Source: Myrica gale (taxonomy: Eukaryota; Streptophyta; Magnoliopsida; Fagales; Myricaceae). From it: a stretch of DNA of 64,000 bases. The position numbers and the translations under genes were made by a program. Below, piece after piece: positions 1 to 13,000 of the stretch; position 1 is the stretch's first letter; each line of letters starts with the position of its first letter. Below the pieces are notes generated by a model. It was not told where the DNA came from. It ran no database searches and saw nothing but the letters and a program-made list of their open reading frames with translations. The stretch is from the NCBI GenBank assembly GCA_963930655.1, contig OZ005614.1, positions 1,178,001 through 1,242,000 of the forward strand, in the 5' to 3' direction.

Positions 1-1263
1 GGCTCGGGCGGTCGAGGACCTCCCCCATCCCCCACCTAGACGCCGAGGGTGGATCCCCCCTCCCCTCTACCGTGAGGATCGGGGGTACCCCAATTTTTTT
101 AAAAATAAATTTAAATACGTTTTTTTATTAAGTTTCGATTTATTTTTATTTTATAAAAATATTTTTTATTTATTTAATGACACATGTCACATTGTGATTG
201 ATCGAGATGGATTTTCCATTAAATATGTGTAACGACGTTGGGTCCAGTGAACTGTTTGAAAATATTTAAGACCCAATTAATTTTTTAAAAAGACGCTAAA
301 ACTCATTGTGTTATTTGTGTAATTCTTTTTTTTTTTAATAACAAGGAGAAATTTAGTTCGACAGATCCACCAGAGTGGATTCACCTAACGAGCCAGAAAA
401 TCTCGGATTGGTACATCCCCAAGCCACACATGTAAGGTCTCACACAAGTAAAGTCAGTTTGACTTTGTCAAAGGCGACACTAAAATATTATTTTTACTTA
501 AAAAAATTCGAACGTGAAACTTCAGTGATCAAACCTCTAAACCTCGTGTCTTGACTAATTAGGCCAATCATACCTGGGATTGTTTCCCTCTACTCTTCAC
601 ACAGGCATAATTTGGCAGAAATTTTGTTCAATTGATGATAAGCCCACAATGGCTGAGAATAATAAAAAAAAAAAAGATGATAAGCCCACAATGACATTTA
701 GAGCGGCAGCCAAACAGGAGGGCATCCCACGGTAGGTGAGCCGCTCCCATTTCATCGCTTTCGCAAGTATATTGTCAGATGCACGCAAAGCCGATCAGTG
801 TTAGTATGAGATTTTAGAATCTTCGTGAAGAGAGTTTCAGGATATTGACCAAAAGCGTGTACAAAAGAGGGAAAAGAGGATACGTGGGATAATACAGCCA
901 AGCAAAGCAGACAGCCATGGAAAGCAAGAATATGTTTAGACGTTCAGGAATAGGATGAGATAGGCATGCATCATAGGCCACAGGGAAAGCTGAGTCCAGA
1001 AATATCTATGACGGGAAAGGAAAAGAGAACCAAATAATACACGGCAGGAATGGTATTGGAAAAAAAAACGAGAGGGATCTGTAACAGGACGACCTATCTT
1101 CTGCCCGTTGTACTACGAACTCCACAACACTCAGCCGGGGTTAACGAATAACATGGGGGGCAAGAGAGATTCCCAAAATGTCAGGAGAAAATTATAATGC
1201 AGGAAAAGGTTCATCAAAATGTTAATATTAGAACATTTATAATTGATGTGTTATCTATATAGC
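1..1263. other. intergenic / left flank
   Basis: No gene is supported here. The first 90 bases are GC-rich and change abruptly to AT-rich sequence, which suggests the edge of a repeat cut by the window. Around 350-580 there is a moderately repetitive-looking block with a GTTCG/TTCGAAC-like core that could be an old SINE or element fragment, but the boundaries cannot be defined. The part beyond about 1200 is probably the 3' UTR of the minus-strand TPR gene that ends at 1264. Confidence 0.4.
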
Positions 1264-2451
1264 TCAATTCCAGATGGGGCTGGGACATCCTCTGGAAAGA
1301 TGGGGCTGGGATGTGTATTCTAGGGTACTGTCCATTCCATGTTCTTCCTGCTCATTGTCTTCTTCAGCATCCCAGAGATATTTAGCATATGAAGCAAGAA
1401 CGTAACTGCATCCACATAAGAAGCACATTTAAATAATCAGCATGGACTAATTGTGGTGGATAAACTCATTCAATGTACCGAAGAATTATGCACGGATTTT
1501 CTTTGGGAGAAATCTATAAATTGGAGTTACAAAAATCCCATCCTAAATTAAGAGAGAATTCTCGGTGAAAGGCAATCACGAATACAACTGAAAGACAAAA
1601 TCTTTAGGGAAAACCAATTACGGTGTAAAGTCAGATTTTGTAGAGAAGGCTTCTACTTTTACCTGTCGTCAGGCGCAGAATGAATGGCTCGATCAAAGTA
1701 GGACTGAGCACGAGGACCATCCTTCTGTCTGTGCCATATCAAGTCCCCGTAGAGACAGAACATTCTCGTCACTGGGTTGCGCCAGAATTGCTCTTTCACA
1801 TAACTCTTCTGCTCTCGCAAAATCGCCTCTCACCTGGACCCAAAACCTCTCCATTGGTCAGAACAACGAATTAAGATGATTTTCAGCGCCATATTTCCAT
1901 AGGGGATGGTGACACGATGCGTTTACCTCTTTTAAGTACCTGGCATAGTTTCCGAGAAGAAGAGCGTCGCCGGGATAAGCACTGGTCATCTTCTGGTAAT
2001 ACTCATCCATACTTCCACGCTCATTACCCCCATCCCACTTCCCTCCACTCCCATCTCCACTCCCAGCCCCTCCGGCTCCACCGCCACCGCCACGACCACC
2101 AACATGACACCCTTCGTCCAAACCCACGGAGCTCCCCAACAACGCCGTTCCCGAAGACACACTCTTAGAGAAGTTCTTTTTCACCTTCGATATAAAACCT
2201 CTATCCCGCTTCGTTCTATTCATGGTCATCGTCGAGTTGTTGTCGATCGGGGAAGCAGAATTGGACAAGACAGACACAGATATAGGTCGGGTGACCGGGA
2301 TCCGGAAAACCACATCCAATTCAGGGGAAGACTGGTGAATGCCCCTGTTACAATAGGACTCCAAGATTGGCGAGGAGGCGCTTTTGAGAAGCATATTTTC
2401 GATGTGGTGGAAGAGAAGAGATCGTAATGCAGTTTTTATTGGGGCATGCAT
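1264..2451 (-). pseudogene. TPR-like superfamily protein gene with 2-nt frameshift
   Basis: Three exons on the minus strand: 2451-1927, 1833-1663 and 1405-1264, all with GT-AG junctions. Joined, they give a basic Ser-rich N-terminus, a Gly-rich linker (about residues 115-145), then a TPR-type helical region with MDEYYQKM...GNYARYLKE in exon 1, [16 protein letters not shown] in exon 2 and SYVLASYAKYLWDAEED in exon 3. This is the small plant TPR family that includes Arabidopsis At4g32340-like proteins; function is unknown. In exon 2 the reading frame breaks after DENVLSL (near 1750): the expected YGDLIW is present but in another frame, because two bases are missing. As read, the protein stops about 15-20 codons later. 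Exon lengths (525, 171, 142) sum to a multiple of three only if two bases are restored. The start is the first ATG of the open frame (2451). It could be a real null allele, a pseudogene or a sequencing error. Confidence 0.68.
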
Positions 2452-4014
2452 TTTATGGGAAGAAGGAAAGCACGCGAATAAACCTAAGGGCGTTAATCGT
2501 GCGGTGGATAGAAGGGCCACATGAACGGCGCACGTGAAGTTCGTTCATGCTATTGTGCGAAAGGCTGTGTTGGGAACTCCCTATCGCCGCGTGTTGACTC
2601 TCTACGGGAAACAACTTTCAAACCTTTTTTTTGTTCTTCTTATTTTAGGGTAGTAATTAATTTATTTTCCTACCAAAACAAAAAACTTATTTTAAAATTA
2701 ATTTATTATTTTTTTGATCCCTTCGCAAGGACTCCGAACTTGATTCGATGGATTGCTACTACAACTACATACAAGGGATTCGGCTGCGTCTTGTTCTGCA
2801 GAAAGCCCAAATGTGGACGATATTGGGCCTCAGAAGAAAGGGGCCCATTGAGGCTAAATAATGTTTCGTCCATATGTATGTCCTAGCTGGAAGGTATTGG
2901 GCCTAAGAGAGGGCCCTGAGAAGCATAAGAAAGCTATTTAAAAATTATTTTTAACATTATCAAAACTTATCAAATTTCAACGTCCCCAGCTTCTCCGTCC
3001 ACCTAAAACGCAGTATTCAATTTCAGGGGAACCAGTAGTGTGTTTCTATGACCTTGTATGTGGGATCCACATTACATCATTATGACATCAATCATGACGT
3101 CAAGGTACATAGTTTTCCAGCACCGTAATCAGGCCTAGATCAAGGCCAGGCCCAAAGCTGAGCCCGTTCTCCCACTCCCATGTGACCGGATTTGACAAAA
3201 TCTTTTGCTGATTACAGGAGATAATCTCCGAACATAAATTATATTACTTCGAGATACAGATTTTAAGAAATCTATAAGGTAAATCAAATTTTACTTAATA
3301 TAATATTTAACTAAAATCATCATCAACTCTCTTCAAGATTTTTTGTTTTCCTCTGTTTTTGGGCGCCTCTCTTCAAGCTATTTATTTGACCGGTGGATCA
3401 GTGGTGACAACACGAAGGATTCTGTGCGTTTGTGTACCAAAATTTTACCCCCTCTAAAATTTTAACACAATTAAATATTACAATATAATCTCTCTCTCCA
3501 TCAAATCATTATTATTTACTACAAAAAAATATAAAAAATTATCTCTCTTCACTTTTTCACTAAACTCAATACCTAAAATTTTAACAACACTAAAATTTGA
3601 CGACACAAATACAACCTTTTGGAGGTTACAATCTCTAAGGTCGATTGATTTGGGATATGGTTCTTTTTCTTTTTCTAAGTAGACTGGGGATATGATTCGA
3701 GGACACAGAATCCCAGGTCCAGAGTCCTAGTGATACGTGGTTAAACAGGATTGGGTAGGAGATATGTTCATAGTTTATTGGATACTTGTTAACAACCATA
3801 GATTTCCCCTTGCGTTGTACAATGAATACATACACCCCACCAGCACACTCGCCCAATAGATTTGAGATTTCCGGGAAAATACTAAAATTTGTTTTGAAAT
3901 GTTCAATGTGGTTCTTTGACCACCTTGCAAGACTGTAGACTTAAACGTGTGCCAACACTTGAAAGGACCACCAAGACAAATTATTAATGAAGAATTGCAG
4001 GCAGAGAGGAAAGA
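2452..4014. other. intergenic
   Basis: Upstream region of the TPR gene (minus strand) and downstream region of EBF. It is AT-rich with scattered GGGCC/GGCCC motifs at 2820-2920. No ORF with recognisable coding character, no RNA gene and no defined repeat were seen. Confidence 0.5.
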
Positions 4015-4829
4015 GATACAAAACAACAGCAAATTTTTATTTATCATCACCCAAAAAGGTGGAACAGTTACAACACAAAGGGCAGATAACAATTACATTA
4101 CATAGTAAGGAGGTTGCTGAGCCCGGTTCACAAAAAATGAAGCCTGAAAAACAAGGGCTTTGGTGAAAAAATACAATCCCTCCGGGATGAAGAGGATTGT
4201 AGTGGCAGACTTGTATTATAACCTGCTGCCATAACCAAAGCCCAAGAAACAAACACCAGGCCCCAAAAATTCAAACTGTCAACAGCAGCAACCAGCACAA
4301 CTGACTGAGGAAAATAACCTGCCCTTCGAGGAAAACAGAGACCCAACCATCACGTGCAGAACAAGAGTTGAAAAACGTGAAAGACTCGGTAAAAGATACT
4401 TCGACAGACTCGCAACTGGTAAGAATGTAAGAGACTTTTGAGGGGGAGAAATAACTTGGTGCAGGCATAACCAACAAGCTCCTGACACCCAGCAACAGAA
4501 AAACCATGAGAATCGGAAAGAAACCCTAGATCCAATACCCGGTAACTATATTCTCAGGGAAATTCAGCCATGAAGAAAGTGAAGCCCCATCCTTTGGAGC
4601 AAAAAAACTGGCAACAGATTCCACGCAATGGAAACCTGCAAAAAAGGAGTTGATGGCTGTATTCCCTGGAAAAGGGAGCCGGGTAACCGAATGACTAAAG
4701 ACCCACAGCTGATGGACCCAAAAACACGACTTGCTACTCACAAGAACTGACTGCAAATTCTGAGAACCGAGGTTAGATCAAACCTGTCCTTTATCTAGTA
4801 AGGAATGATTTCATCAGTTCATTCCCTGC
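4015..4829 (-). promoter_or_regulatory. long U-rich 3' UTR of EBF with poly(A) signal
   Basis: Downstream of the EBF stop codon about 800 nt continue to an AATAAA signal on the minus strand (4036-4041). The region carries roughly ten runs of five to seven U in the transcript (A-runs on the plus strand near 4050, 4130, 4146, 4165, 4263, 4370, 4497, 4602, 4637 and 4720). Arabidopsis EBF1/EBF2 mRNAs have a long 3' UTR whose poly-U motifs mediate EIN2-dependent translational repression. The length and U-tracts here fit that; the regulatory role is inferred from the family. Confidence 0.55.
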
Positions 4830-7521
4830 TCAGAAAAGGATGTCGCACCTCCATAGCTGCTCTACAAGCAGCTCAACTGTGCTGGTGCTGATTGCATTGC
4901 AGTGTTGGAGATTCAACCCCAACAGGTTCTGACCCAAGTTTCCCAACACAGGCAAGCTTCTGTCAGTTATCAAAGAGCACCCTAACATTGAGAGGATCTG
5001 GAGATTGAGCTGGTTGGCACTGGCCAGGGCTGCAATCCCACTATCTGTTATCTTGCACTTGGAAACATCAAGATCGTTTAGCAACGGGCAGTTTTCAGCA
5101 ATTGCAACCAAACTTGCATCACTGAGCTTCTGACAACCATTGAGATTAAGCATTTCAAGAGTCCAACCATGTAGCTCAGCCAAGGATGAAACCACTTTGT
5201 CCGTCAGATTCACACAACCACTAAGATTAACCTTTACCAGACCAGCCTCACAGCTTTCAAGCAGGTGGAGAAACCCAGCATCAGTTATTCCCCGAAGCCC
5301 ACTCAAGTCTAACTGCTGCAGTTGAGGACACAGTTTCCCCAACACTGACAGGCAAGCATTACCAAACCCAGGGCAGTTACGAATGGACAACGATCGGAGG
5401 GAGTGGCAAGAAGACAGCGCTTGGAATCCCATATTTAGGTCCTTGATACCAAGGCAGTTCACCATAGCAAAAGCTTTCAATTTAGCACCACAGTTCAAAA
5501 GTGTACCAAAAAACCCAAATTGGGTGATCCTGTGGCACTCTTCCAATTGCAAGCTTTCAAGTGACACTGCAGCTTTGGCAAAAGAGACCATTCCACTGTC
5601 AGATAAAAATGCACATTTACGGAGGCAGAACTGTTTTAAGTTTGGGCAACCTTTTCCTACAGCATCAAGTCCAATATCTGTCACTCCTCGGCAACATGTA
5701 ATTGAGAAAGACTTCAATTTCTGCAACCCACGACCATTGCCCATCACCCAGAAGCCCCTTTCACTCACATTTGGAAGACCGCCAAGGACAAGATCAGTTA
5801 CTGACTTGCCGTAGCGTCCGATAACAGCAAGAGACACATCTGTAATGTTCAATGCCTGGAGCTTCACCTTATTAAGGACATACGAGGTGGACGACAACAA
5901 GCTTGCAATTCCTTGATCCCCAAGAAGGGGGCAGTCTTTTATTGAAATGGACCTCAGATTGGGGCAGCTGCGCCCAATAGCTTGCAGACCTTCATTCCCA
6001 ATTTTGGAACATGAATCTATGGTTAAGTGGGTCAGATTTGGGCAGCTTTTGGCAACTGCAAGCAATGCCTTGTCAGAAATTTCAGGACACTGGCAGAGAT
6101 CAAGCTTTTCAAGGAGACGACACCCATTAGCGATCTCACAAAGACCTTCATCTCCTATGGAAGGAACATTCCAGAGAGAAAGAACCCTTAGGGATGGGCA
6201 GCCATGTGCAATTGCCTTGAGGCCTACATCAGTCACCCTTCGAGCAGAACTGCTTGCCCTGATCAAAAGCTTCCCCAATCCACCACGACTAGCTGTTCCA
6301 ACAGCAATGGCAGCAAGTCTGACATCTGTTGCCTTCTTCCCTTCCAAGCTCCTAGAAAGGTAACCATCACTTTCAATTTCCTGATCTTCGTCCTTGTTCT
6401 TATCACTTTTCTCCTCAGGCTTCACATTTTCAATGGTTGAGATGCTGCATAATTCATCCCTACAGATATTGCTCAGAAGTGTAAGCCAGCGCTTAGAAAC
6501 ACTAGCACAGGCACTCCTCTCCTGGCCTCCAGGCAACCGCCTGAAGATCTCAAAGAGGCATTCATCTGGCAGAACTTCAATAGAGACCTGCTTCTTCTGC
6601 TGAAACCCCTCTCCACTGAAGACAAAAGGAGCTCTGACCCGTGATTTCTTGCAGGGAGGAAAATAGACATCAACACGATGACCAAGTGACAAAAAGAGGC
6701 TGGGTTCCTTGGGGTTTGGGTATATTGACCCCCCAGGGCAAACATCGTCTCCTGAGAACACAAAACCAATACCAGTTCAGATAAAATATCCCAATGAAAT
6801 TCAACTAATTTTCCGAAAGCAATAATTATCATAATCCACATCCTCACTTTCCGAGTGAGGCGTAAGCATAGAGAAGACTTACCTATACCAACTATTGCAC
6901 TACAGAAACAAACACCATAAACTATGAAAGTCGATCTAGTTTCCTTACTCACAAACAAAACTCCATAGAACAAAATTTAATCAGAAACAACATCAAAAAG
7001 ATGATATGAATCTCATTTCTAACACAAATCTATTTCATGTACTTCAACAAATTTAAAACTTTCGCGACAAAACACCATCATAACTCATAATAATCAGAAA
7101 ACCCGTCTGATCCACACATCTGATATAAAAGCAAACCACTAAACATAAGCAAAAAAATTCACTGCTATCAAGAACCCAGAACGTCAGATCAAATAACATA
7201 GCACAACCAACAACCCAAGACATCATAGTGATAGAGACCGAAAAAACCTATCTAATCAGCCAGAAGCTTGCAAGACAACTACTCCTATATATCCATGAAC
7301 TTAACCATAAAACTTACCCTATGGCCCACAATTTCCAAAACCCACGAAACCCATATCGAGAATCAAAACTATATCTTTGATCTACACCTATGCAGCTAAA
7401 CAACCTCACAAACAGAAATTCCTAACAGACCCATAGGTAGAATCATCGCAAAAACATGAACTTTAAAGCAAATAAGTGAAATAATCGAGAGCTTACCGCT
7501 GAAACCAAAGAGCTTAGACAT
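4830..7521 (-). CDS. EBF: EIN3-binding F-box protein (EBF1/2 type)
   Basis: Two coding exons: 7521-7497 (25 nt, encoding MSKLFGFS and the first base of a Gly codon) and 6751-4830, joined across a 745-nt GT-AG intron, giving 648 residues. EBF proteins are the substrate receptors of SCF ubiquitin ligases that degrade EIN3/EIL transcription factors and so restrain ethylene responses in the nucleus. The sequence shows the EBF N-terminal signature GSIYPNPKEPSLFLSLG, then DVYFPPCKKSR, an F-box with VLPDECLFEIFRRLPGGQERSAC (about residues 65-110), and a long array of Cys-type LRRs (for example CPNLRSISIKDCPLLGDQG) to the C-terminus ending WRCDILF. Length and ends match the family (about 620-650 aa). 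An open frame also starts inside the intron, but the exon-1 start restores the conserved N-terminus. No lesion was seen. Confidence 0.95.
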
Positions 7522-8665
7522 GGGTACAGCTGAAAAAACCCCAGGAGATCGTGACTCGACCGTTTCTCACCAGAAAACCCTCCAAGGAGAGCAAAAAAAA
7601 GGGACAAAAACAAGAACAAGGCTGACACAGCGTCGTACAGAGCTTTGGAGCAGTAGTTCATGAGAGAATTGGATCTACAAAGTGCATGGAAACCCTATTA
7701 GATAGGGCAAAAAGGGATGGAGAGGACAGAGAAAGAAGATGAGGAAATAAATGAACGTAGTGGTCTATACGCTGCTGCACTTTATTGTGAGAGGAATGAG
7801 GTTTCGGTACGCAACAATACACGCAAGGCAAGCCCACATGCAATGTACTTGTGCCTTAGAGTCGGAGTTTTTAACGTTTTGAAAAGAAATTAAGAATTTA
7901 AATTCACTTTTTTTAAAATTATTTTATATAAATATAAATTTTATAAATATAAATATAAATTAATACTTACTATACAGATATCAATAAAATTTAAATATCA
8001 CTTACAAGATTTCAAAATACTTCCCATCCTTAAAAATCTAATTAAAACCAACAACCTTTTTTTTTCTTTGTTATATTCTCGCACCAAATGAAAACCAATC
8101 CGGAAAGATGTTTTCGGTTTTCAGTTGCTGGGTTAAGTCTGGGGTCGTTGAATACTGCCGCAGTCTTTGTTTTTTGAAAGATTTTTTTTTTTTAAAAATA
8201 GATTAAATGCTTTAAATTAAAGTTGAATATCAACGGAAAAGCATTTAAAAAATTATCACGTTTCAATTCAACAAGTTCACTTAGGCACTCATCCGTTGCA
8301 AACTGGGTGATATGTTTTGATATTGGATTTGGATCGTCTCAAACAAAATATCTCCATTAAAATAAAATGTTACATTACCTCCACAGCTCCACTATAACGC
8401 AAAACATATTTCTTTCAATCGGGCCAAACAAATAAAAATCACCTACTTTACTTATGTTTCCAACTAGGTTGTTTGGTTTTTAACATCGGATCGGGTCCAT
8501 ATATCTTCATTCCGCTCACAATATTTTAAAATCAACAATTTGTTTTTAAAAAAAAAAAACTATTTTAAAAGTATAACATTTAAGTTATATTTACTATAAA
8601 TATGTGGTCATATCTATGTTTTTCACTTTTTTGTTATTCTGGAATTTATCAACAGAAAACAGGCA
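7522..8665. other. EBF 5' UTR/promoter and intergenic
   Basis: The minus strand from 7522 to about 7740 is CT-rich, as expected for an EBF 5' UTR. Beyond it is AT-rich intergenic DNA with a poly(A/T) patch near 8190 and 8550. No further gene or RNA was recognised. Confidence 0.45.
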
Positions 8666-9170
8666 ATGAAAATTCGACTCGGATTCATTCATAAGAGGGA
8701 TTACCTAATGGGTCATAACAGGTCATTGGATGGATGACAACACATTAATGAATACATCCAACAGTTTATATTAAAATGCTCAAAATATATAAAAAAAACC
8801 TTGGATGTGATATAGACCATTGGATAGATTCATTAATGTGTTGTCATCCATCTAATGACCTATTATGACCTCTTAGAAGAGAATTATTTCCCATGAAAAC
8901 TAAAGCATTGACCGATCTCCTCCTGTGTAATTCGAGAGCATTTAAGTTATATTTACTCCGCTAAATTTTTAATCATATATATGAATTGTAATTTTTTTGA
9001 TATCCCAAAATTTATTAGTAAGAAAGTAGATTGTGAAAATAAAACCATTGGACAATATCTCTCTCCATGTAATTCGCGAGTATTTAAATTATATGCACTG
9101 GCGAAACCTTTTAACTATATTTATGTTTTTCACTTTTTAGATATTTCCAGAATTTATTGGATGGTGAAAA
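8565..9170 (+). repeat. degenerate direct repeat units interrupted by a MITE
   Basis: The phrase AAGTTATATTTACT, followed by AT-rich sequence with ATGTTTTTCACTTTT and a GAATTTAT core, recurs near 8573-8650, 8943-9020 and 9083-9160. The copies are diverged and the first two are separated by the MITE at 8675-8892. This looks like an old tandem or dispersed element; its family is not recognised. Confidence 0.4.
8675..8892 (-). mobile_element. Mutator-like MITE, copy 1 (218 bp, 9-bp TSD)
   Basis: A non-coding hairpin element. The left arm containing ATGGATGACAACACATTAAT is mirrored by an inverted right arm near 8830-8860. The flanks carry the near-identical 9-bp direct repeats ATGAAAATT (8666-8674) and ATGAAAACT (8893-8901), which points to Mutator-type insertion. 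A second copy in opposite orientation lies at 63575-63784. Confidence 0.75.
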
Positions 9171-9904
9171 CTTATACAACATTTAATACTATCAGCGGAA
9201 AGTCCATCCCATATGCATGCCCCCTCGTCACATACAAGAGAAATGTCAAATGCACTGAGCTTTCAGCTTTCCCTTCTGTCAAATTAGGAAGTAGTACGAA
9301 ATGCAGTGAATAGTACTCCGCGTTGATTGACTTGTTGCTGTAAGGACTGGGGGAAAGAGGAGCAGCTTGAAAACGTTGCGGTGGTACTTTTGGGCATTGT
9401 TAGGTTCGCTATTGATGAGGCAAGGACGCGGTGCACATTGCTAATTAGATGCATGCACAAACACAAAATGTATCTACGAAACTTCCTTCTGATAAATGTG
9501 CACAGTATGGTCAATTTACCGATCCACCTAAAACTTTGTATTCTAGTTTATGTACATTGCATCAATTGAGGGGTTTTGGCATATTAACAGTAACCTGGTG
9601 TACAATACTCATAGGATTTGCTTGTTCTACTCTGTAGAAATATGGAGAGGCCGGCGTTGAAGTCCTTAGCTGCACTGACCGAAGAATAGTGCACCGAACG
9701 GTTTGAGGGGAGAGGGAAAAATAAGATCCTGTTTTTTGTCCCTCGAGTGTGAACCCTTTATCTGGACTAATTAATAGATGCCTCTGTGTGCTCCTTGTCC
9801 TTGGACTGGAACCGTCCGCTAATCAATAGGATCTCCCTTTATCCTTTTGCTATCTTTCCCAGTACTTTTCTCGCCCCCAACTTGCCAATTTTTCAATGAT
9901 CAGG

Positions 9905-10085
9905 ACATGTTCGTTTAGGTAGAATCCTCAGGATTTTTTGAATCCTCAGGATTCTACAACCAAACATAATTTTTCACACCACATAAATATAACTACAACA
10001 CGCATATCAATAAAGTTAACATCACATAAAAATTCTCAAAACACAAAAAATCCTCACAATACACCTTAACCGAACACAAGATTCC
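9905..10085. repeat. dispersed AT-rich repeat, copy C, with internal palindrome
   Basis: Starts with CATGTTCGTTTAGG and contains a near-perfect hairpin made of AGAATCCTCAGGATT and its inverted copy (about 9920-9957), then A-rich sequence with TCAATAAAGTTAACATCACA. The second half resembles the repeats at 14045-14280 and 26285-26500, which share ATGTCAATAAAGCTCAAA. It is probably a non-autonomous DNA transposon family; the class is not certain. Confidence 0.45.
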
Positions 10086-13000
10086 CCCCACTTGTGTAAT
10101 TTGGGAGTTGCACATGTATCTGATTCATTTGACCGACCCCGCGGAACACCTCCCAAACCATATGATCCTGCAAACTTCAAACCCTCAACTTGAACTATTG
10201 TAATGAGTTTTGACAAGTGCAGTACAGTTGTGCACCCATGTCTTCTGATAGAACTCTACGCATACCGAAGGAAGATAATTGGATAGAACGGGGACAAGTG
10301 GGACGGTGGCATTATATAACATACATATTGATTAAGATTCAAATATTTTATATAAAACAAAAGAGAAAAATATTTTTCACTTACAAATTGCAATATGTTT
10401 ACCCTTTCTACTATAAACTACAATGTTTGAGATGTTGCACCTATAAACTACTAATTCCTAACACATTGTACCATCCATTTATTTTTTCCATCAAATTATA
10501 CGAAAATTGATTTAACAAAAAATGAAATAAAGATTATACCCTTAACTATAACATGTTATTTGACTTTTCTCAAGACATGCTTGTTTTCACATTGGCAACA
10601 TAGAGGCCTTGTGTGAATCATGGTCCTATTAGAGCACCACTCATTAGTACATCCTTGAAAGTTTGGTCGAGTATACGGCGCTTCTCTTCTCTTTAATTTC
10701 CTCCAACATTTCAAGCAAAAGCCCCTTAGGATAATGGAGGGCACGCAGGAACCCTCGCTGTGTTTATTGAGTTCCCCAATGGAAGGAAGACTTCATGTCC
10801 ATCTTCAGCAGATGGCATATTGCATATTACTAATTTCAGATGTTCTCAAACTTCTTCTGGAACATCAACTTGTAATTTCATACGCAAGAAGGAGACAGAG
10901 ACAGCCAAGCTGGCCAGGGACTCCATAAAGCAAGGTCCCTCAGTTTTTATGTATAAAAAGGGAGATGTACGGATTCAGATCAAGAACCCCGTTTCATCTC
11001 CTTTCTGGTGCTTCAGAGTTATATGTAGTCCCGAACTGCTTTTGACCCAGTTGTAGCCGAATCCCAAGTTGTTCTCTTCCTGCAACTTGACGATAATCCT
11101 AGCGTGTTTCCAATCTCAAGCAAGCTTTTTAAATTTAACCAATAATACAAACCCACAGTCCCCCCACTTGGACTTCTTTATGCTCCTAGTTGAATAGATT
11201 AGCTTGATTTGAACCGTCGTTATGAATTATTCTTATGCCCAGTTGTGTGTGTCGTGATAGGTCTAAGATCCACGCTCGTAGACCATGATTACGAGTAGTT
11301 AAGTAAGCAAGTGGGAGTGTTGCCTATTAGATACGTTAATCCTTAATTAAGAACAGCAATTAACAAATATCAAGAGGCCGTGTGCTGGTTGATACGATGG
11401 GACTTTATATGTGAATCCCATATGGTAACGCGCTTGCCGGTGCATTGGCAGGGACGTGCGGATTCAAAAGAAAAAAAAAACATCATGTTATTAAGGTACG
11501 TTGTCTTTTCATTCCGTAAGAGCCTCTGCATTTGGACTGCATTTTGTATATGGTCTCTTCCAATACTGTTTTATCTCCTTTAATTAAAGCATCCACCCAC
11601 TGTTCTTTTTTGGATTCTGTGGTTTCTGTCGACCACTCCTTTACGATAAAAAATCTTCCAAACAGCAACATTAAAAGAATTGACTTTGATCCATTGCTTT
11701 TGCGGTGGAGACCCGTTGGTATAGTGGGTTGAACAAGTTTTAGAATCTTGTAAAACATAGCAAAGCTCTTTCTCGTTTGAAAAAAAAAACGTTTTGCTGG
11801 TAATTTGAACCAGATTTTCAAATCCTCATCAAGACCCTGAAGAGAATAGGAAAAGATGCAAGAACTATCTTGTAAGGATCCCATGATTTATTTCAGGAAA
11901 ACTAAAAAAGATTAGCAACCAAATTTACTATTCTTCTCTCCCCTGTTGTGAGAACTGGAGCAGAAGGAAGGCCTCCGAACCCTTTCTGAAGCAGTCATAT
12001 TCCTTCCATCAAGAATCAAGAAGCAAGAACCTTTATAATCATTTCTTTTACGCCTAAAAAACTCACCCAAGGATTCGTTCACCTTTCACCTTTGTTAAAG
12101 CTCAGCGGAGGAGCAGGGTGCAGCCACCCACTTGGAATAGAATACTCTCTACCAGGGCATCCACGAGCGTGACATGAATGTAACTCTCCTAGCTTGAAGA
12201 CGTATCTCATGAATCAATAATTTTCTAATGCCTCCCAACTCATCAAATTTGTCCTTTCTCTCAGCATATTAATAATACCCAACTTGAAATTTCTGTTTAA
12301 AAAATTGTTTTTTCGTGGGTTAACGAATATAACCTTATATATTCAATCGACACTGCAAGTGTAGAAGAGGAAAGAAGCAATGTTGATGCAACAGTAAACC
12401 TTCTCTTCTTTGGGCCGGAGACGATATTTTCTTTACAATAAACGCTTGATTCTCCTCTCCAAGTCCAACTCGCCCGCTTTTGGTTGGATTGGGAAAGAGG
12501 ATGGTCCACTCTCTACCTCTTTTCTTCACCCCCAACCCCTCCGACTACTGTGTGCCATTGTACCCACGTTGTCTCCTTATGCCTATAATCAGAACTTTTT
12601 GGACTGAAATGAAAACAATCAATCGATTTAGAAAACCAACTTTGACTACTTTATGGGGGGCTTTGTGCTAATGGACAGCATGTGGCGCCATGCCGCCATT
12701 AATTATGCACAATGGCACATGTATACCTGAAGATAACGCTATACCGCATTACCGCGTTCGGTTTCTGCAATACACGAGAATCATATTGAAAGAATGCAAA
12801 TAAAAAAGGGGAGGAAAATTCAACTTGTGGGGTCATGCTTTTGAATCCTAGTGCTGTTATAATAGTAATCGGGATTATCTTCAACGCAACTGCTAAGTTA
12901 ATCCATTATTCTCTTCAAAGAGCTCATCTTTTGTTGAATTTTTTGTCCTTCGTTTTTTATATCCCTTCCAAAATGCGAAGGTTTGAGTCAACTTTTTTTG

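Noticed and set aside
1680..2427. Plus-strand open frames opposite the TPR gene
   Set aside because: They are shadows of the spliced minus-strand exons.
4037..4756. Several overlapping minus-strand open frames downstream of EBF
   Set aside because: They lie in the 3' UTR, overlap each other and have no recognisable domain.
6742..6761. EBF start at 6761 within the long open frame
   Set aside because: That start is a GTG inside the intron; the short exon 7521-7497 joins in frame and restores the conserved N-terminus.
7830..7850. EIN3-binding-like ATGTACTT upstream of EBF
   Set aside because: One mismatch to the AYGWAYCT consensus and no second half-site; too weak to claim.
11700..11760. tRNA-like phrase GTTGGTATAGTGGGTT
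   Set aside because: No cloverleaf could be built and there is no proper box B at the right distance.
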